NCBI RefSeq assembly: GCF_000337675.1
Contig: NZ_AOIB01000033.1
Coordinates: forward strand, 1 to 34,073
Source: Natronococcus amylolyticus DSM 10524
Lineage (GTDB): Archaea; Halobacteriota; Halobacteria; Halobacteriales; Natrialbaceae
Length of the DNA stretch: 34,073 nt
Reading direction: 5' to 3'
Below the pieces are notes generated by a model. It saw nothing but the letters and a program-made list of their open reading frames with translations. It made no database searches and was not told the DNA's origin. The position numbers and the translations under genes are program-made. Below, in pieces: positions 9,394 through 18,377 of this stretch (positions within the stretch are counted from its first letter, which is position 1; each line of letters starts with the position of its first letter).

Positions 9394-9471
9394 AGACGAT
9401 CTCCATCACCGTAATTGGAAGAAATGACTCGGTGGTTTGACTGGTTGGGCCACTGGACTGGCCACGGGCAG

Positions 9472-9963
9472 CTACCAGTCGGGTTCTTCGTTGCTATCTT
9501 CAGGAAACGGCTGCTCCGCCCAGCCCTGCTCGTAGGGGGTGAGATAGGATACGGTGAACGTCCATGACGAACATTTCCATGCTCCGTCCACCCGTCGGTA
9601 CTCGTGGTCGTACGTTCCCTGGGCCCAGACAGCGTCACCCTCGGTAGTTACGAGGGCTTCCTCTACACGCCACCGTCCTGTGGCCTCGTCACCGTCGACT
9701 TCGATGAGCGGATTGTGAAGCATATGCCAGGAGGCCGCCATATTCTCTTTCCAGACCGTCTCCGCCCAGTCCCGCCACCCGTCCCTGTCGTCTGCCGTCC
9801 CAAACTCCCCCGCATCGAACGAAATATCCTCGGTGGCGAACTGGTCGATAGCACCGGCCCACTCCCCCTCTTCGTCCCCCCGGTAGAAGAACTCGTACAC
9901 CGCCTCTTTGATCGCGTCCTTCTCCAGGAGCGCTTGCGCGTCTGGTGGTGTTGTTTCTGCCAT
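9472..9963 (-). CDS. SnoaL/NTF2-like protein
   Basis: 163 residues with the alpha+beta cone-fold pattern of the SnoaL/NTF2 superfamily. An N-terminal helix pair (KDAIKEAVYEFFYRGDEEGE, with later WAGAIDQF) precedes ATEDISFDAGEFG, helix WRDWAETVWKE, HMLHNPLIEVDGDEATGRW, and strands ending in WKCSSWTFTVSYLTPYE. Members range from polyketide cyclases to ring-hydroxylating dioxygenase beta-type and limonene-epoxide-hydrolase-like enzymes, so no reaction can be assigned. I chose the ATG at 9963; a GTG seven codons upstream is unlikely because a palindromic operator-like site lies there. Nothing next to it suggests a pathway. Confidence 0.75.
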   Translation of the reverse strand: MAETTPPDAQALLEKDAIKEAVYEFFYRGDEEGEWAGAIDQFATEDISFDAGEFGTADDRDGWRDWAETVWKENMAASWHMLHNPLIEVDGDEATGRWRVEEALVTTEGDAVWAQGTYDHEYRRVDGAWKCSSWTFTVSYLTPYEQGWAEQPFPEDSNEEPDW

Positions 9964-9984
9964 CGGGTGAGTCACCCACACCAC

Positions 9985-10005
9985 CTATGTGAACTAGTCA
10001 CATAG
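9985..10005. promoter_or_regulatory. Palindromic operator-like site
   Basis: CTATGTGA and TCACATAG are perfect 8-bp inverted repeats around a 5-bp centre, ACTAG. The site ends 22 nt upstream of the SnoaL-like gene start (9963), where the TATA or transcription start region would sit. A dimeric winged-helix regulator could bind here; the regulator is unknown. Confidence 0.5.
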
Positions 10006-10250
10006 CGTTATCCGCTACCGACTCTGCACGGAGTGAACAGGGACGCGATAGATCGTCGGAAACGAGATGCGCGCTGTATTCAGCCGCGACTGGCGACGCC
10101 ATCGAATCCCCGGACAGAAGGTCGGGCTGACTAGAGAGAAACGGTTCAGCGCGGCGGCGGCGTTTGTCTCGGGCCGAAGCCAACAAACCACTCAGTAGCC
10201 ATAGAGCGTTCTATATCTGGGTTGAGGTCGTAGGAGTAGTGCTGATTCAC

Positions 10251-10541
10251 ATGCAATTCGTCGCTACCCTGGAACACAGCACGGAAAACTGCTGGGCGCG
10301 TGAAGAGAACGAAGAGAAAGCCAAAGAGTGGATCGAGGACATGGATCAGAAAGCAGCGGACGTCGATGTGGAGATCCACGGAGCGTACGTCTGCCCGAAC
10401 GAGCATACGTTCTACTTTGTACTGGAGGCTGAGTCCTTCGAAGGCGTTTCGACGTTCCTCGGGCCACCGCTGCTCACTGACCACGACGCTCACATCGCAC
10501 CTGTAGTCACGTTCGGCGAGGCCGAGCGCGCTGTTCGGTGA
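10251..10541 (+). CDS. Small conserved alpha/beta protein (DUF3303-like?)
   Basis: 96 residues: MQFVATLEHSTENCW, a helix (EENEEKAKEWIEDMDQKAA), EIHGAYVCPNEHTFYFVLEA, then a second helix and ...FLGPPLLTDHDAHIAPVVTF. The beta-alpha-beta-beta-alpha-beta order is that of a ferredoxin-like, dimeric alpha/beta-barrel fold as in DUF3303 and related families. Function unknown. I chose the ATG at 10251 because the family motif starts there; upstream codons in frame have no protein character. It stands alone, ending just before the IS6 remnant. Confidence 0.6.
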   Translation: MQFVATLEHSTENCWAREENEEKAKEWIEDMDQKAADVDVEIHGAYVCPNEHTFYFVLEAESFEGVSTFLGPPLLTDHDAHIAPVVTFGEAERAVR

Positions 10542-10560
10542 ACAGACGCCACCCTATTTC

Positions 10561-11096
10561 TGGCACGGTCTAGTTTAGCACCGCAGCTGGCGTTCGTCCA
10601 TCGAGCGATTGCTGCGGTCTCCGGGTTGTAGTAATGCACGACCTGTTCAATCCATCTGCGTGCACTCGTCCGACTGCCCACTCACGAGGTATGGAACCGG
10701 TCGACTCGCATTTTGAAGGTGTGAAACCACTTTTCGATGCGGTTTCGGTTGCGATAGTCACCCCAACCGTTCAGTCCTAACCGGGCAAGGGCAGTCCGAT
10801 AGCCACACTGATCGAGGAGACACACCGTTTCGGAGAGATCGTGGTTTTCGTGGGGTCCATGCAGGAACGCGGCTGCCGGATCGGTGCCGTGTCGGCCGAC
10901 CAACTGGGCATCGAGAACCACTTTCGCGCCGGGGTCTATTGCAGCGTACAACCAAGACCACTCGCCGGTGATTTTGATAGCGGTCTCGTCAACCGCGATA
11001 GTGTCAATTCAAGCGTTAACCGGTACGCAACACAACGATAACGTAGCCACGCTCGGCCGATCACTCCACGGCTGAAGCAACACTAAACAGTGTCCG
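10561..11096 (-). mobile_element. Remnant of an IS6-family insertion sequence
   Basis: The left end reads GGCACGGTCTAGTTTAGC from about 10562. Near 11078-11096 the reverse complement reads GGACACTGTTTAGTGTTGC, an imperfect match fitting the terminal inverted repeats of haloarchaeal IS6-type elements. At ~535 bp it is shorter than a full element because the 5' part of the transposase gene is missing. The transposase is dead (see next entry). Confidence 0.65.
10570..11035 (-). pseudogene. IS6-family DDE transposase pseudogene
   Basis: The minus strand reads IDTIAVDETAIKITGEWSW, then YAAIDPGAKVVLDAQL, GRHGTDPAAAFL and DYRNRNRIEKWFHTFKMR. These are the DDE core of IS6-type transposases (first Asp in VDET, second in the GTD region or equivalent, Glu in IEKW). 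There is an in-frame TGA before IDTIAV, another TGA after RVDRFHTS where a Trp codon is expected (original SWVGSRTSA), and a frameshift after HYYN. Beyond the frameshift the other frame gives PQQSLDGRTPAAVLN and the stop. The N-terminal helix-turn-helix is deleted. No active product is expected. Confidence 0.85.
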
Positions 11097-11641
11097 GAAT
11101 ACGTTTTTGTCAACTTTTTCTGGTGAGAGGATGACGGTACCGACTATCAGCTTCAGGCCGTTCTAGATTGCACTGGCATGTGATGTTTTACAGTTCGGGC
11201 AATATTGGTGGGTGACACTGATCCTCGACGTCGTGTGGGCAAGCCAGCAGGGTACTGCCCCATCTCTCTGTAACACCTCCTCACAACCAGAATTGGTCGG
11301 GATGAGGCGTCTTGCCGACCGATATTGCTCCCGAACTGCCTTGTTCGGGGAGGAGTGAGCGATCGGGCCCCCCAAAACCGCACCGTAACGGTAGTCCCTC
11401 ATCACAAGATGTCTCGACTGCTGCCAAAATCAACAGTCGAACGAGCGTTCGCCAATAGTGCAGAGTAACCACATCTATACTCGATACTACCTCGGACATT
11501 CGGTTACCACCGCTTCCAAAGAGCTCTAACTAACCAGCATCCATATAGGCATATAGATTATATGTGTCTTCTCTGTCTGTTCGCTCTTCCAGAGGAAGAG
11601 TAGCAGCTCGGAAGGAGCGATCGGAGCCATAGGACTCTCAC
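11097..11641. other. Intergenic region, no gene recognised
   Basis: About 545 bases. A minus-strand stretch (about 11163-11400) ends in HQYCPNCKTSHASAI with a CxxC, but the rest has no recognisable domain and I do not call a gene. The AT-rich segment 11540-11570 may be the 3' flank of the transporter gene. Confidence 0.3.
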
Positions 11642-13264
11642 TCAGTCATCATCCGCCTCCGTCGCCGAGGTAGGAGTCGATCGGTCATCCGTACTGCCAA
11701 TAAGCCGTGTTTCCTCCTGGAGCAGAAGCGGACCGTGTTTACCGCTGAATTCCTTGACCAATCCGATCACCGCGATCAAGCACACGAGCGCAAACGGGCC
11801 ACCCGTAACAACGGCTGAGGCCTGAAGCGCTTCGATACCACCGATGATCATGAGAACGGAGGCAGTTGCCCCAAGGAGGAGCCCCCACAGCAGCCGGTTG
11901 ATCTTCGAGGGATTCTCCTCGCCGCCAGTCGTCATCATCGAGACGGCAAGCGTTGCAGAATCGGCCGAGGTGACGAAAAACGAGGTCACGAGCACGAGGA
12001 ACAACAGCATGAGAACCGTCCCGAACGGGAACGCCTCGAACAGGACGAACCCAGCGACCTCCTCCCCGTGTGTATCGACGGGGTTGAGGATATCCATAAG
12101 ACCGACGTGTTGTCCCCAGACGGCAGTACCGCCGATAACGACAAACCAGGTGATCGAGGCCATAGATGTCGCAATAATACCGGTAAAGGCGATCTCACGG
12201 AGGGTTCTGCCACGCGAAATCCGGGCGATGAACAGGCCGGCGAACGGCGACCACGAGAGCGCCCATGCCCAGTAGAAGACGGTCCAGTCGTTTGCCCACT
12301 GCGTCCCACCCTCTGCGCCAGCACCGGTGAAAAGACTCATCGAGATGAAATCGGACACCATCCCGCCGATTGCCTGTGTTCCAAGCACTAACAGAAACAT
12401 CGTCGGTCCAAGGATGAACGTCACGGCGATCAAAAACACCAGTAGAGACACGTTGAAGTTGGACAGCCGTCGAATCCCCCGGTGGAGTCCGAGCACGAGG
12501 GAGATCGTAAAGACCAGGGTCATCCCGGTGACAACCAGAATAATACCGGCGTTCCCGAGTTCGATCCCCCACTGGTACTCGAGTCCGGTGACGAACTGGC
12601 TGCCCATAAAGCCGAGTGACGTCGCCACACCACCGATGGTTGCGAAAACCGCGACGACGTCGATCGACTTCGCGAGGTTGCCGTCAAGGTTGTCGACACC
12701 GAGTATGGGGGTCAACAGTGCGGACACGCGCAGTGGGACTCCCTCGTAATTATATGCGAAGTATCCCATAGCGATGCCCAGCGTCGTGAAACAGGCCAGC
12801 GGGGTAAGACTCCAGTGGAAGAGCGAATACTGGACGCCGAGCACCATGGCCTCAGAAGATTCCGCGGACGCACTGTAGAGTGGGGGGACCTCGGAGTAAT
12901 GGAGGAGTGCTTCGGTCGGCCCCCAGAAGACAACGCCCGCTGCAGATCCCATCGAGTACAGCATCGCGAAATACGAGAGATAGCTGAATTCGGGCGAGTC
13001 ATCGCCAAGTCTGAGCGTTCCCCACGGACTGACGATCAGAACCAGTAAGAATACAACGAGCAGGAACATCACCGCAAGGACAAACCAGTTGATATAGCCG
13101 AGTATCGTCTCGTTCATGCCCCACATGAGGTCCGCGGCGAGCTGTGGGTCGAACGCGAAAATCGAAATAAACGCAACCGTGAGTCCAGCCCCGAAGAGAA
13201 AGATCACTGGATCCAACTCATCAATAAACGTCGCGAGAGCGCTTTCTTGGTTTGAACTAGCCAT
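11642..13264 (-). CDS. BCCT-family compatible-solute transporter
   Basis: 540 residues with about 12 membrane helices; imports quaternary-amine or related osmolytes (betaine, choline, carnitine, ectoine) with Na+ or H+. Hydrophobic segments start at about residue 20 (PVIFLFGAGLTVAFISIFAF). The family signature is clear: WTVFYWAWALSWSPFAGLF, then ISRGRTLRE in the long amphipathic region, and SADSATLAVSMMTTGG near the end. The C-terminal tail (ETRLIGSTDDRSTPTSATEADDD) is short and acidic. It lies in the same orientation as the oxidoreductase and ectoine-hydrolase-like genes upstream, which suggests the imported solute is degraded by them. Its promoter seems to be the TTTTATAA at 13570-13577, giving a leader of about 270 nt. 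Confidence 0.92.
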   Translation of the reverse strand: MASSNQESALATFIDELDPVIFLFGAGLTVAFISIFAFDPQLAADLMWGMNETILGYINWFVLAVMFLLVVFLLVLIVSPWGTLRLGDDSPEFSYLSYFAMLYSMGSAAGVVFWGPTEALLHYSEVPPLYSASAESSEAMVLGVQYSLFHWSLTPLACFTTLGIAMGYFAYNYEGVPLRVSALLTPILGVDNLDGNLAKSIDVVAVFATIGGVATSLGFMGSQFVTGLEYQWGIELGNAGIILVVTGMTLVFTISLVLGLHRGIRRLSNFNVSLLVFLIAVTFILGPTMFLLVLGTQAIGGMVSDFISMSLFTGAGAEGGTQWANDWTVFYWAWALSWSPFAGLFIARISRGRTLREIAFTGIIATSMASITWFVVIGGTAVWGQHVGLMDILNPVDTHGEEVAGFVLFEAFPFGTVLMLLFLVLVTSFFVTSADSATLAVSMMTTGGEENPSKINRLLWGLLLGATASVLMIIGGIEALQASAVVTGGPFALVCLIAVIGLVKEFSGKHGPLLLQEETRLIGSTDDRSTPTSATEADDD

Positions 13265-13704
13265 GGGTCGACCTCGCGCTGGAGTGCTTACGTGGCGGGA
13301 AAGCCAATCCCGGGTCTTGACGAGCAGGTGACGGACGACCGGCTGGCTGGCGGCAGCCGCCTGTGGATGGCGGAGACCCCTGGACGCTGACTCTCACAGC
13401 AGTCCACTCACGGCGTGTCGCCCAGAAAGACGTCCGCCACCAGCCAGGCTCGCTCGTCCTCCCGGTCGGTTCCCGTGGTCGGTTTGACCCTTGTCGATCG
13501 GCTGTACTATCCACTCTGTCGTCACCGCGATATGCCAGTGCCATTCGCTAACAGTGTGCATCCAAACCGTTATAAAATTTTCGCTTCGTGGATCGCATCC
13601 GATTCGACAGAAAATCGACCGGTGACCGACTGCGTGTCTCTCGGTCTCTGGAGCCCCTCTAGAGGTGGTAGGCGGTCCTTCGGGTTGCCGTAGTAGGAGA
13701 CGGC
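13265..13704. other. Transporter upstream region
   Basis: 440 bases without a gene, between the transporter start and the oxidoreductase stop. It holds the likely transporter promoter near 13570. The leader from there to 13264 is unusually long for a haloarchaeal mRNA; I saw no clear conserved RNA structure in it. Confidence 0.35.
13570..13577 (-). promoter_or_regulatory. TATA box candidate for the BCCT transporter
   Basis: On the minus strand the sequence reads AAAATTTTATAACGG, the best archaeal TATA-like motif in the gap. Transcription would start about 25 nt further on, leaving a leader of about 270 nt. Confidence 0.4.
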
Positions 13705-14898
13705 TCAGTATTCGATCCCGCCACCGTGTCCCTCAGCACTGTCTTCGAACCGTGAAAGGGAGAAAAACTCCAAATCAGCGAGCTCCGACTCCCCCTTAGT
13801 GATCCGGTCGCTCATCAGCTTTCCGACGGCTGGCGCCTGTTTGAATCCGTGTCCGGAGAACCCGCAGGCGAGGTAGCAACCGTCTGGGCCGCAGTGGTCG
13901 AGGATGAAATCGTGATCCGGCGTGTTCGCATAGACGCCGGTGTACTTGCCCTGAATCCCCGCATCGCTAAGCTCAGGGATATACTCCGCGACCGTTTCGT
14001 GCAGGTCCAACAGCGTTTCTTGATCCGGCCGTTTTTCGTAGTGGTCCGGATCACACTGCTCTTCGGAGTGGTGGGTCGCGATCAGGACCCCCTCTCCGAA
14101 CTCGGATCGGATGTAACAGCCACCAGGTAACCCCGCGGTTGGAACGAGGTCGGGATACTGCTCCCGATACTCCGCTGTCGGTTCCAACAAAAGGACCTGT
14201 TCGCGTGATGGCGTGATCGGAACGTCGAGACCGAGTTGCTCCCCGAGCGCAGGGGTCCACGGGCCGGCTGCCAGAACAACGTTGTCGCAGGCAACCGTTC
14301 CATCGTCGGTCTGAACCGCAGTCACCGATCCGGACTCCGTCTCGAACCCCTCGACCGCGACACCCGTTACAACTGTCGCCCCGCGGTGTTGTGCCGCACG
14401 GACGAATCCGGCAGCGACGTCCGTCCCGTCGGAGTACGCCGCCGTCTCATCACTTACGGCGAAGTCAAACGCCTCGAGGTTGAACATCGGAAACGCCTCG
14501 TCGAGCTGGTCGCCGTCGTACCGGGTGACTGGAATCCCCAGCTCACTCAAGATTTCGTACCCCGCTTCGGCGTACTCGACGTCAGACGACCCCTCCTCGG
14601 CGAACGTCACACGAGGGTTTTCGTTGTACGCGATCGGCTCGCCAACTCGATCTTCGAACTCCTGGTAGAACTGATGGCTCCAGTCGGCCAGTTCAGTGTA
14701 GAGCTCCTTTTCACCGTAGTGGTGGCGAATAATCGCGGACGAATCACCTGTTGAGCCGGCGCCGATCGCGTTTTTCTCGACGAGCGTGACGTCATACTCG
14801 GATTCGGTGACGAGAAAGTACGCGATGCTCGCTCCGATTACCCCGCCGCCAACGATGACGATATCAGTCGCTTCCGGAAGTGTGGGTGTGGCTTCCAT
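13705..14898 (-). CDS. FAD-dependent amine oxidoreductase (DAO family)
   Basis: 397 residues of the D-amino-acid/sarcosine/dimethylglycine oxidase family, which oxidises amine C-N bonds with FAD. The Rossmann motif GGGVIGASIAYFL starts near residue 17, followed by EKNAIGAGSTGDSSAIIRHHYG, typical of sarcosine-oxidase-beta-like proteins. The second nucleotide-contact region VVLAAGPWTPALGEQL lies near mid-protein, and the closing motif is YLACGFSGHGFKQAPAVGKLMSD. The ATG at 14898 is preferred: 16 residues before the FAD loop is normal, and the upstream extension needs a TTG. Between a transporter and an ectoine-hydrolase-like gene, it probably handles an N-methylated or C-N intermediate of solute breakdown (inference). 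Confidence 0.85.
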   Translation of the reverse strand: MEATPTLPEATDIVIVGGGVIGASIAYFLVTESEYDVTLVEKNAIGAGSTGDSSAIIRHHYGEKELYTELADWSHQFYQEFEDRVGEPIAYNENPRVTFAEEGSSDVEYAEAGYEILSELGIPVTRYDGDQLDEAFPMFNLEAFDFAVSDETAAYSDGTDVAAGFVRAAQHRGATVVTGVAVEGFETESGSVTAVQTDDGTVACDNVVLAAGPWTPALGEQLGLDVPITPSREQVLLLEPTAEYREQYPDLVPTAGLPGGCYIRSEFGEGVLIATHHSEEQCDPDHYEKRPDQETLLDLHETVAEYIPELSDAGIQGKYTGVYANTPDHDFILDHCGPDGCYLACGFSGHGFKQAPAVGKLMSDRITKGESELADLEFFSLSRFEDSAEGHGGGIEY

Positions 14899-15114
14899 AC
14901 ACACGGCTTTGTTGAGCGAGTCATTTAGTTCTATCTCTGGCTCCGATCCCAAACAGTGGTCACGAGAGTCATGGCTGGAGCCGACGTCGACACCCCGTTA
15001 TACGAACGGTCGAGGGGCTAGTGAGATCATGGCACTCGAGAGTGATCTTAGAGACGGCTAGCCGCAGGCGATATTCGGCGGAGCCGCGCCTGTCTTCGAC
15101 TCGCTGGTCGGTTT

Positions 15115-16296
15115 TTACTTCACGATCAGCTCTCGAGGAACGTCCGCGAGGACGTCGGCGCCGTCGTCGGTCACCACGAACGATTCGCTGATCTCGATCC
15201 CGTAGCCGTCGAACCAGACACCGGGTATCATGTGAAAGACCATGTTTGGCTGGAGCTCGGTCGTGTCGCCGGGTCGGATGCTCGCGGACTTTTCGACCCA
15301 CGACGGTGGGTAGCCGATCCCCGTTGAGTAGCCGATTCGGGACTCCTTCTCGACCATCGTCCCCGCGATTTCGTCCCGCCAGGCCCGTTCGACCGCCTCG
15401 CAGGTGACCCCGGGCTCGACAGCGTCGATCGCCGCCTCCAACCCGCGGACGACGATCTCCGACGCGGTGCGAACCTTCGCCGGCGGTTCACCCAGAAACA
15501 CCGTGCGTGTCAACGGCGAGTGGTAGCGGTTCACCACGCCGGAGAGTTCCAGAATCACCGGTTCGCCCTCCTTGTACGTCTCGTTGGTCCACGTCAGATG
15601 TGGCGACCCCGTCCCCTCGCCGGAGGGCATCAGCGGCACGATCGCCGGATAATCACCACCGGTCGTTTCGGTCCCCTCGAGCAACGCTTCGTAGACGGTT
15701 GCTGCGGCATCGCTCTGACGGACGCCGTCCTCGATCGCCGCGATCCCCTTCTCCATCGCCCGTTCGGAGATCCGGGCGGCCTCACGATGACAGGCGACCT
15801 CGGCATCGCTTTTGACCATGCGAACGCGGTTGACGAGTTTCGTGACGTCGTGTACCGTCGCCTCGGACAGTGCGTGGGTCAACTCGTGATACGCGTGCGC
15901 CGAGAAGTAGTCGGCGTCCATCTCGACGCCGACGTCGCCCGTCGCCCGCCCGAGTTCCGCGAGCAGATCAACGACGAAGCTCATCGGATGGTTGTCCGAA
16001 TCGACGTACTCGTCGGTGTAGACGACGATGTTCTCGTAGTCGAGCCACGTCGTTTCGGTCGCACACGTCCGGTCCTGTTCACGGCCGACCCAGATCGGTT
16101 GGTTCTGGTCCGGCGTGACGATGAGGATCTGCGGGACGTAAAACGAGTACGCGTCGTACCCTGACAGATAGAACATATTCGCCGGGTCCGTAATGAGTAA
16201 CACGTCGAGATCTCGGGCTTCCATCCGCCGTTGGGTCTCCTGGAGGCGGGTGCGGTACTCTGCTGTACTGAACGGCGTCCTAGCTAACTGTGCCAT
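15115..16296 (-). CDS. DoeA-like ectoine hydrolase (M24 'pita-bread' family)
   Basis: 393 residues, close to the ~400 of the known ectoine hydrolase DoeA, which opens the ectoine ring. The creatinase-type N-domain contains LLITDPANMFYLSGYDAYSF and the C-domain contains GGDYPAIVPLMPSGEGTGS, PHLTWTNE and YHSPLTRTVFLG. GYPPSW, RPGDTTEL, FHMIPG and DVPRELIVK lie at the end, all in the DoeA order. The metal-binding Asp pair of M24 aminopeptidases is absent (LSGVVNRYHSPLTRT instead of a D...D-x-TRT pattern), as in creatinase and DoeA, so the enzyme should be metal-independent. The ATG at 16296 is supported by a TATA box 26 nt upstream, implying a leaderless mRNA. An ectoine-related substrate is likely but not proved; a creatinase-like substrate is the alternative. 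Confidence 0.82.
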   Translation of the reverse strand: MAQLARTPFSTAEYRTRLQETQRRMEARDLDVLLITDPANMFYLSGYDAYSFYVPQILIVTPDQNQPIWVGREQDRTCATETTWLDYENIVVYTDEYVDSDNHPMSFVVDLLAELGRATGDVGVEMDADYFSAHAYHELTHALSEATVHDVTKLVNRVRMVKSDAEVACHREAARISERAMEKGIAAIEDGVRQSDAAATVYEALLEGTETTGGDYPAIVPLMPSGEGTGSPHLTWTNETYKEGEPVILELSGVVNRYHSPLTRTVFLGEPPAKVRTASEIVVRGLEAAIDAVEPGVTCEAVERAWRDEIAGTMVEKESRIGYSTGIGYPPSWVEKSASIRPGDTTELQPNMVFHMIPGVWFDGYGIEISESFVVTDDGADVLADVPRELIVK

Positions 16297-16318
16297 ACTC
16301 ACACATGACGTGTCCATA

Positions 16319-16326
16319 GTATAAAA
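16319..16326 (-). promoter_or_regulatory. TATA box for the DoeA-like gene
   Basis: TTTTATAC on the minus strand, centred 26 nt upstream of the ATG at 16296. This spacing puts the transcription start at or within a base or two of the start codon, the leaderless arrangement common in Halobacteria, and fixes the start choice. Confidence 0.6.
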
Positions 16327-16329
16327 TCT

Positions 16330-17140
16330 TCGTCGTAATCCAGTAGCGACCCACCCGTCGGAAACGCTATCGCTACCCGACGACATGTACCCCGCTGAAC
16401 CCCACGACAGCACTCGACGCGTTCAGTCGGCGTATGCCGCCCTCTCGAGCGCTCGGGAGTCTCCACCCGTGTCGATCCGTCCCCGCCGTACTACGACGCT
16501 CGTTCGGCAGCCGTGGACAGTTATATACGCTCTGTCCCAATTCTCCTGGTAGTGACGCGTCAGCTACTTACGCATCCGCGCTCTTGCCATCGAAACAGCG
16601 TGCAACCGTTCCGATTTGGTTTTATACATCCACGAGCCGCTCACGGGATGAGGGGACTCGAGCTCGATCCCGAGGATGGGTCCCGGTTCCTTCGAACTAG
16701 GACGGTCGTTCATCCGGCATCTATGAATGGTTATATACTCTCCCTCGAGATGAATTACAGCTGTATGGGTGTAATAATGACGGTTTACTCGATGTTGGGT
16801 TTGCGCTCCCCGTTTCGGATCCTCGTTACAGGTCCTGCGGTAGCCAAAGCGAACCACTCATCAATGGCCCTATATAGTAGATATCTGGTGGTTTTGAAGA
16901 AGTATAGTAAATTGTGTATACAATAAATTCTTAGCAGGAGTGGTGAAGAATACCCTGTAGGCAGCTATAGCATCTATAGCAGACTTTCAGCACGTTCCTT
17001 GCGAGTAGACACAGTTCTCTTCTCTCGAGCCTCCTTTGGAACGCTATTGCAGTGTAGATGGTCTATAGCGGCTTATAACGGCACTTTCTACCGAGTGCGT
17101 GCGTTTTCCAGAGGGAGACCGACTCAAAAAACTAGATTGC
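16330..17140. other. AT-rich intergenic region with TATA-like motifs
   Basis: About 800 bases between the divergent DoeA-like and IclR genes. TTATATAC (16521-16528 and 16731-16738) and TTTTATAC (16620-16627) all face rightward, and CTATAGCA occurs twice around 16970-16990. No protein-coding frame is convincing. Candidates are small-RNA promoters or decayed genes. Confidence 0.35.
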
Positions 17141-17166
17141 TTACTAGTAAATAGAAGTGGTATATC
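17141..17166 (+). promoter_or_regulatory. Putative IclR-gene promoter with palindrome
   Basis: TTACTAGTAA (17141-17150) is a perfect 10-bp palindrome 10 bp before a TATATC box (17161-17166). Transcription would begin near 17187. The palindrome is a candidate autoregulatory site for the IclR protein encoded downstream. Confidence 0.4.
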
Positions 17167-17284
17167 TGGGAAGCGGACCGATAGATGTGTTCTGTGTTGG
17201 GTGTCTTGATCGATGTCGGCCAACACCGACGGAAGGCCAAACGAGACGACAGAGTCATGGTGCATGCTACACCAAGACACACCA

Positions 17285-18106
17285 ATGGCGGAAAACGAGG
17301 GGAACGAAGAGGCCGGTGCGACCGGTCGAACGCTGGCAACGACGGCTGCGTCGCTTCAACTACTGGAAACGCTCGTCCAGAACGACGGAGCGACGGCCGC
17401 GGACCTCACCGCCGATCTCGATCTCGCACACAGTACTGTTCATACCCACCTGAACACGCTCTCGGAGTACGGGTACGTTGTACGGGAGGGAAATACGTAC
17501 CACGCCGGCGGGAAGTTCTGCCACATCGGTGACTACGTTCGCCGCCGCAAACCGGAGTACCGTATTGCCGGCGAAATCGTCGCCGACCTGGCACAGCAAA
17601 CAAAACTCGAGGCGGACTTCGCCGTCGAGGAGAACGGACGCGTTATCTCGTTACACAACGAACTCAACTTCGCCGAAAGCTCGCACTTTCTGACCGACGG
17701 CCGCTTCTTCCACGTCCACAGCACCGCCTCCGGGAAGGCGATGCTCGCGGCGTACTCCGAAGACAAAGTCAGACGGATTATCGAACGGGTCGGACTGCCG
17801 GCGGAAACCGACCGGACGACGACGGACCCGGAGGAGCTACTCAGCGAGCTCGAGGAGATCCGCGAGCGAGGGTACGCGACGAACAACGAGGAAGCCATCG
17901 ACGGGCTCTGGGCGGTCGCGAAAGCGGTGAACACACCTCTCGGCGGCGTCTGCGGATCGTTAAATCTGAGCGGCCCGACGTATCTCTCGACCGAGGACAT
18001 GCGCCAGTCAGCGGTCGAAACCCTGGAGGAACAGGTCGAACGATTCGAGACGCGGATCGAGGAGGCGGTCCACGAAAAATACGGCCAGATCGACTCGACT
18101 CAGTAA
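17285..18106 (+). CDS. IclR-family transcription regulator
   Basis: 273 residues. The N-terminal winged helix-turn-helix occupies about residues 20-75 (TTAASLQLLETL...TAADLTADLDLAHSTVHTHL...YGYVVREGN). The effector-binding IclR C-domain follows, with GRFFHVHSTASGKAMLAAYS and EEAIDGLWAVAKAV, where GxAxLA and (D)G-x-x-AVA motifs are expected. I chose the ATG at 17285, 20 residues before the HTH; an earlier ATG at 17213 is possible. It diverges from the DoeA-like gene across ~1 kb, so it probably senses a solute or breakdown product and controls the transporter/oxidoreductase/hydrolase set. Confidence 0.85.
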   Translation: MAENEGNEEAGATGRTLATTAASLQLLETLVQNDGATAADLTADLDLAHSTVHTHLNTLSEYGYVVREGNTYHAGGKFCHIGDYVRRRKPEYRIAGEIVADLAQQTKLEADFAVEENGRVISLHNELNFAESSHFLTDGRFFHVHSTASGKAMLAAYSEDKVRRIIERVGLPAETDRTTTDPEELLSELEEIRERGYATNNEEAIDGLWAVAKAVNTPLGGVCGSLNLSGPTYLSTEDMRQSAVETLEEQVERFETRIEEAVHEKYGQIDSTQ

Positions 18107-18227
18107 CGGAGATCGGCTCGATATCTTCGTCGGCTGTTGTGAGGTCGCAGGGGGGGACAGGGGGCTCGAGCGACTACATTCTCTGAGCTCGCGGGCCTGC
18201 GCGGATCGGAGCAGTTGTCCCGGCACG

Positions 18228-18356
18228 ACTGTTCGACTGTCGAGAGAGCCGATGCACAGGTTGCAGAGCAGTTCGGGGAGCCCGGTGACAGGTGGTCTCC
18301 TCGGACGACCCCTCAAGGGTGGCCTCGAGGCCTGACCAACGACGACCGCTCGAGAC
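18228..18356. repeat. Non-coding repeat, copy 1
   Basis: Resembles 19990-20098 in the same orientation. Shared blocks include TCCTCGGACGA and GACCACGACGACCG-like words near the right end and CGAT-GGTGCACAG-like words on the left. It lies just beyond the 3' end of the O-antigen-ligase-like gene, while the other copy lies beyond the 3' end of the coiled-coil gene. Confidence 0.4.
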
Positions 18357-18377
18357 AACTGACTCGAAGCGGAGAAC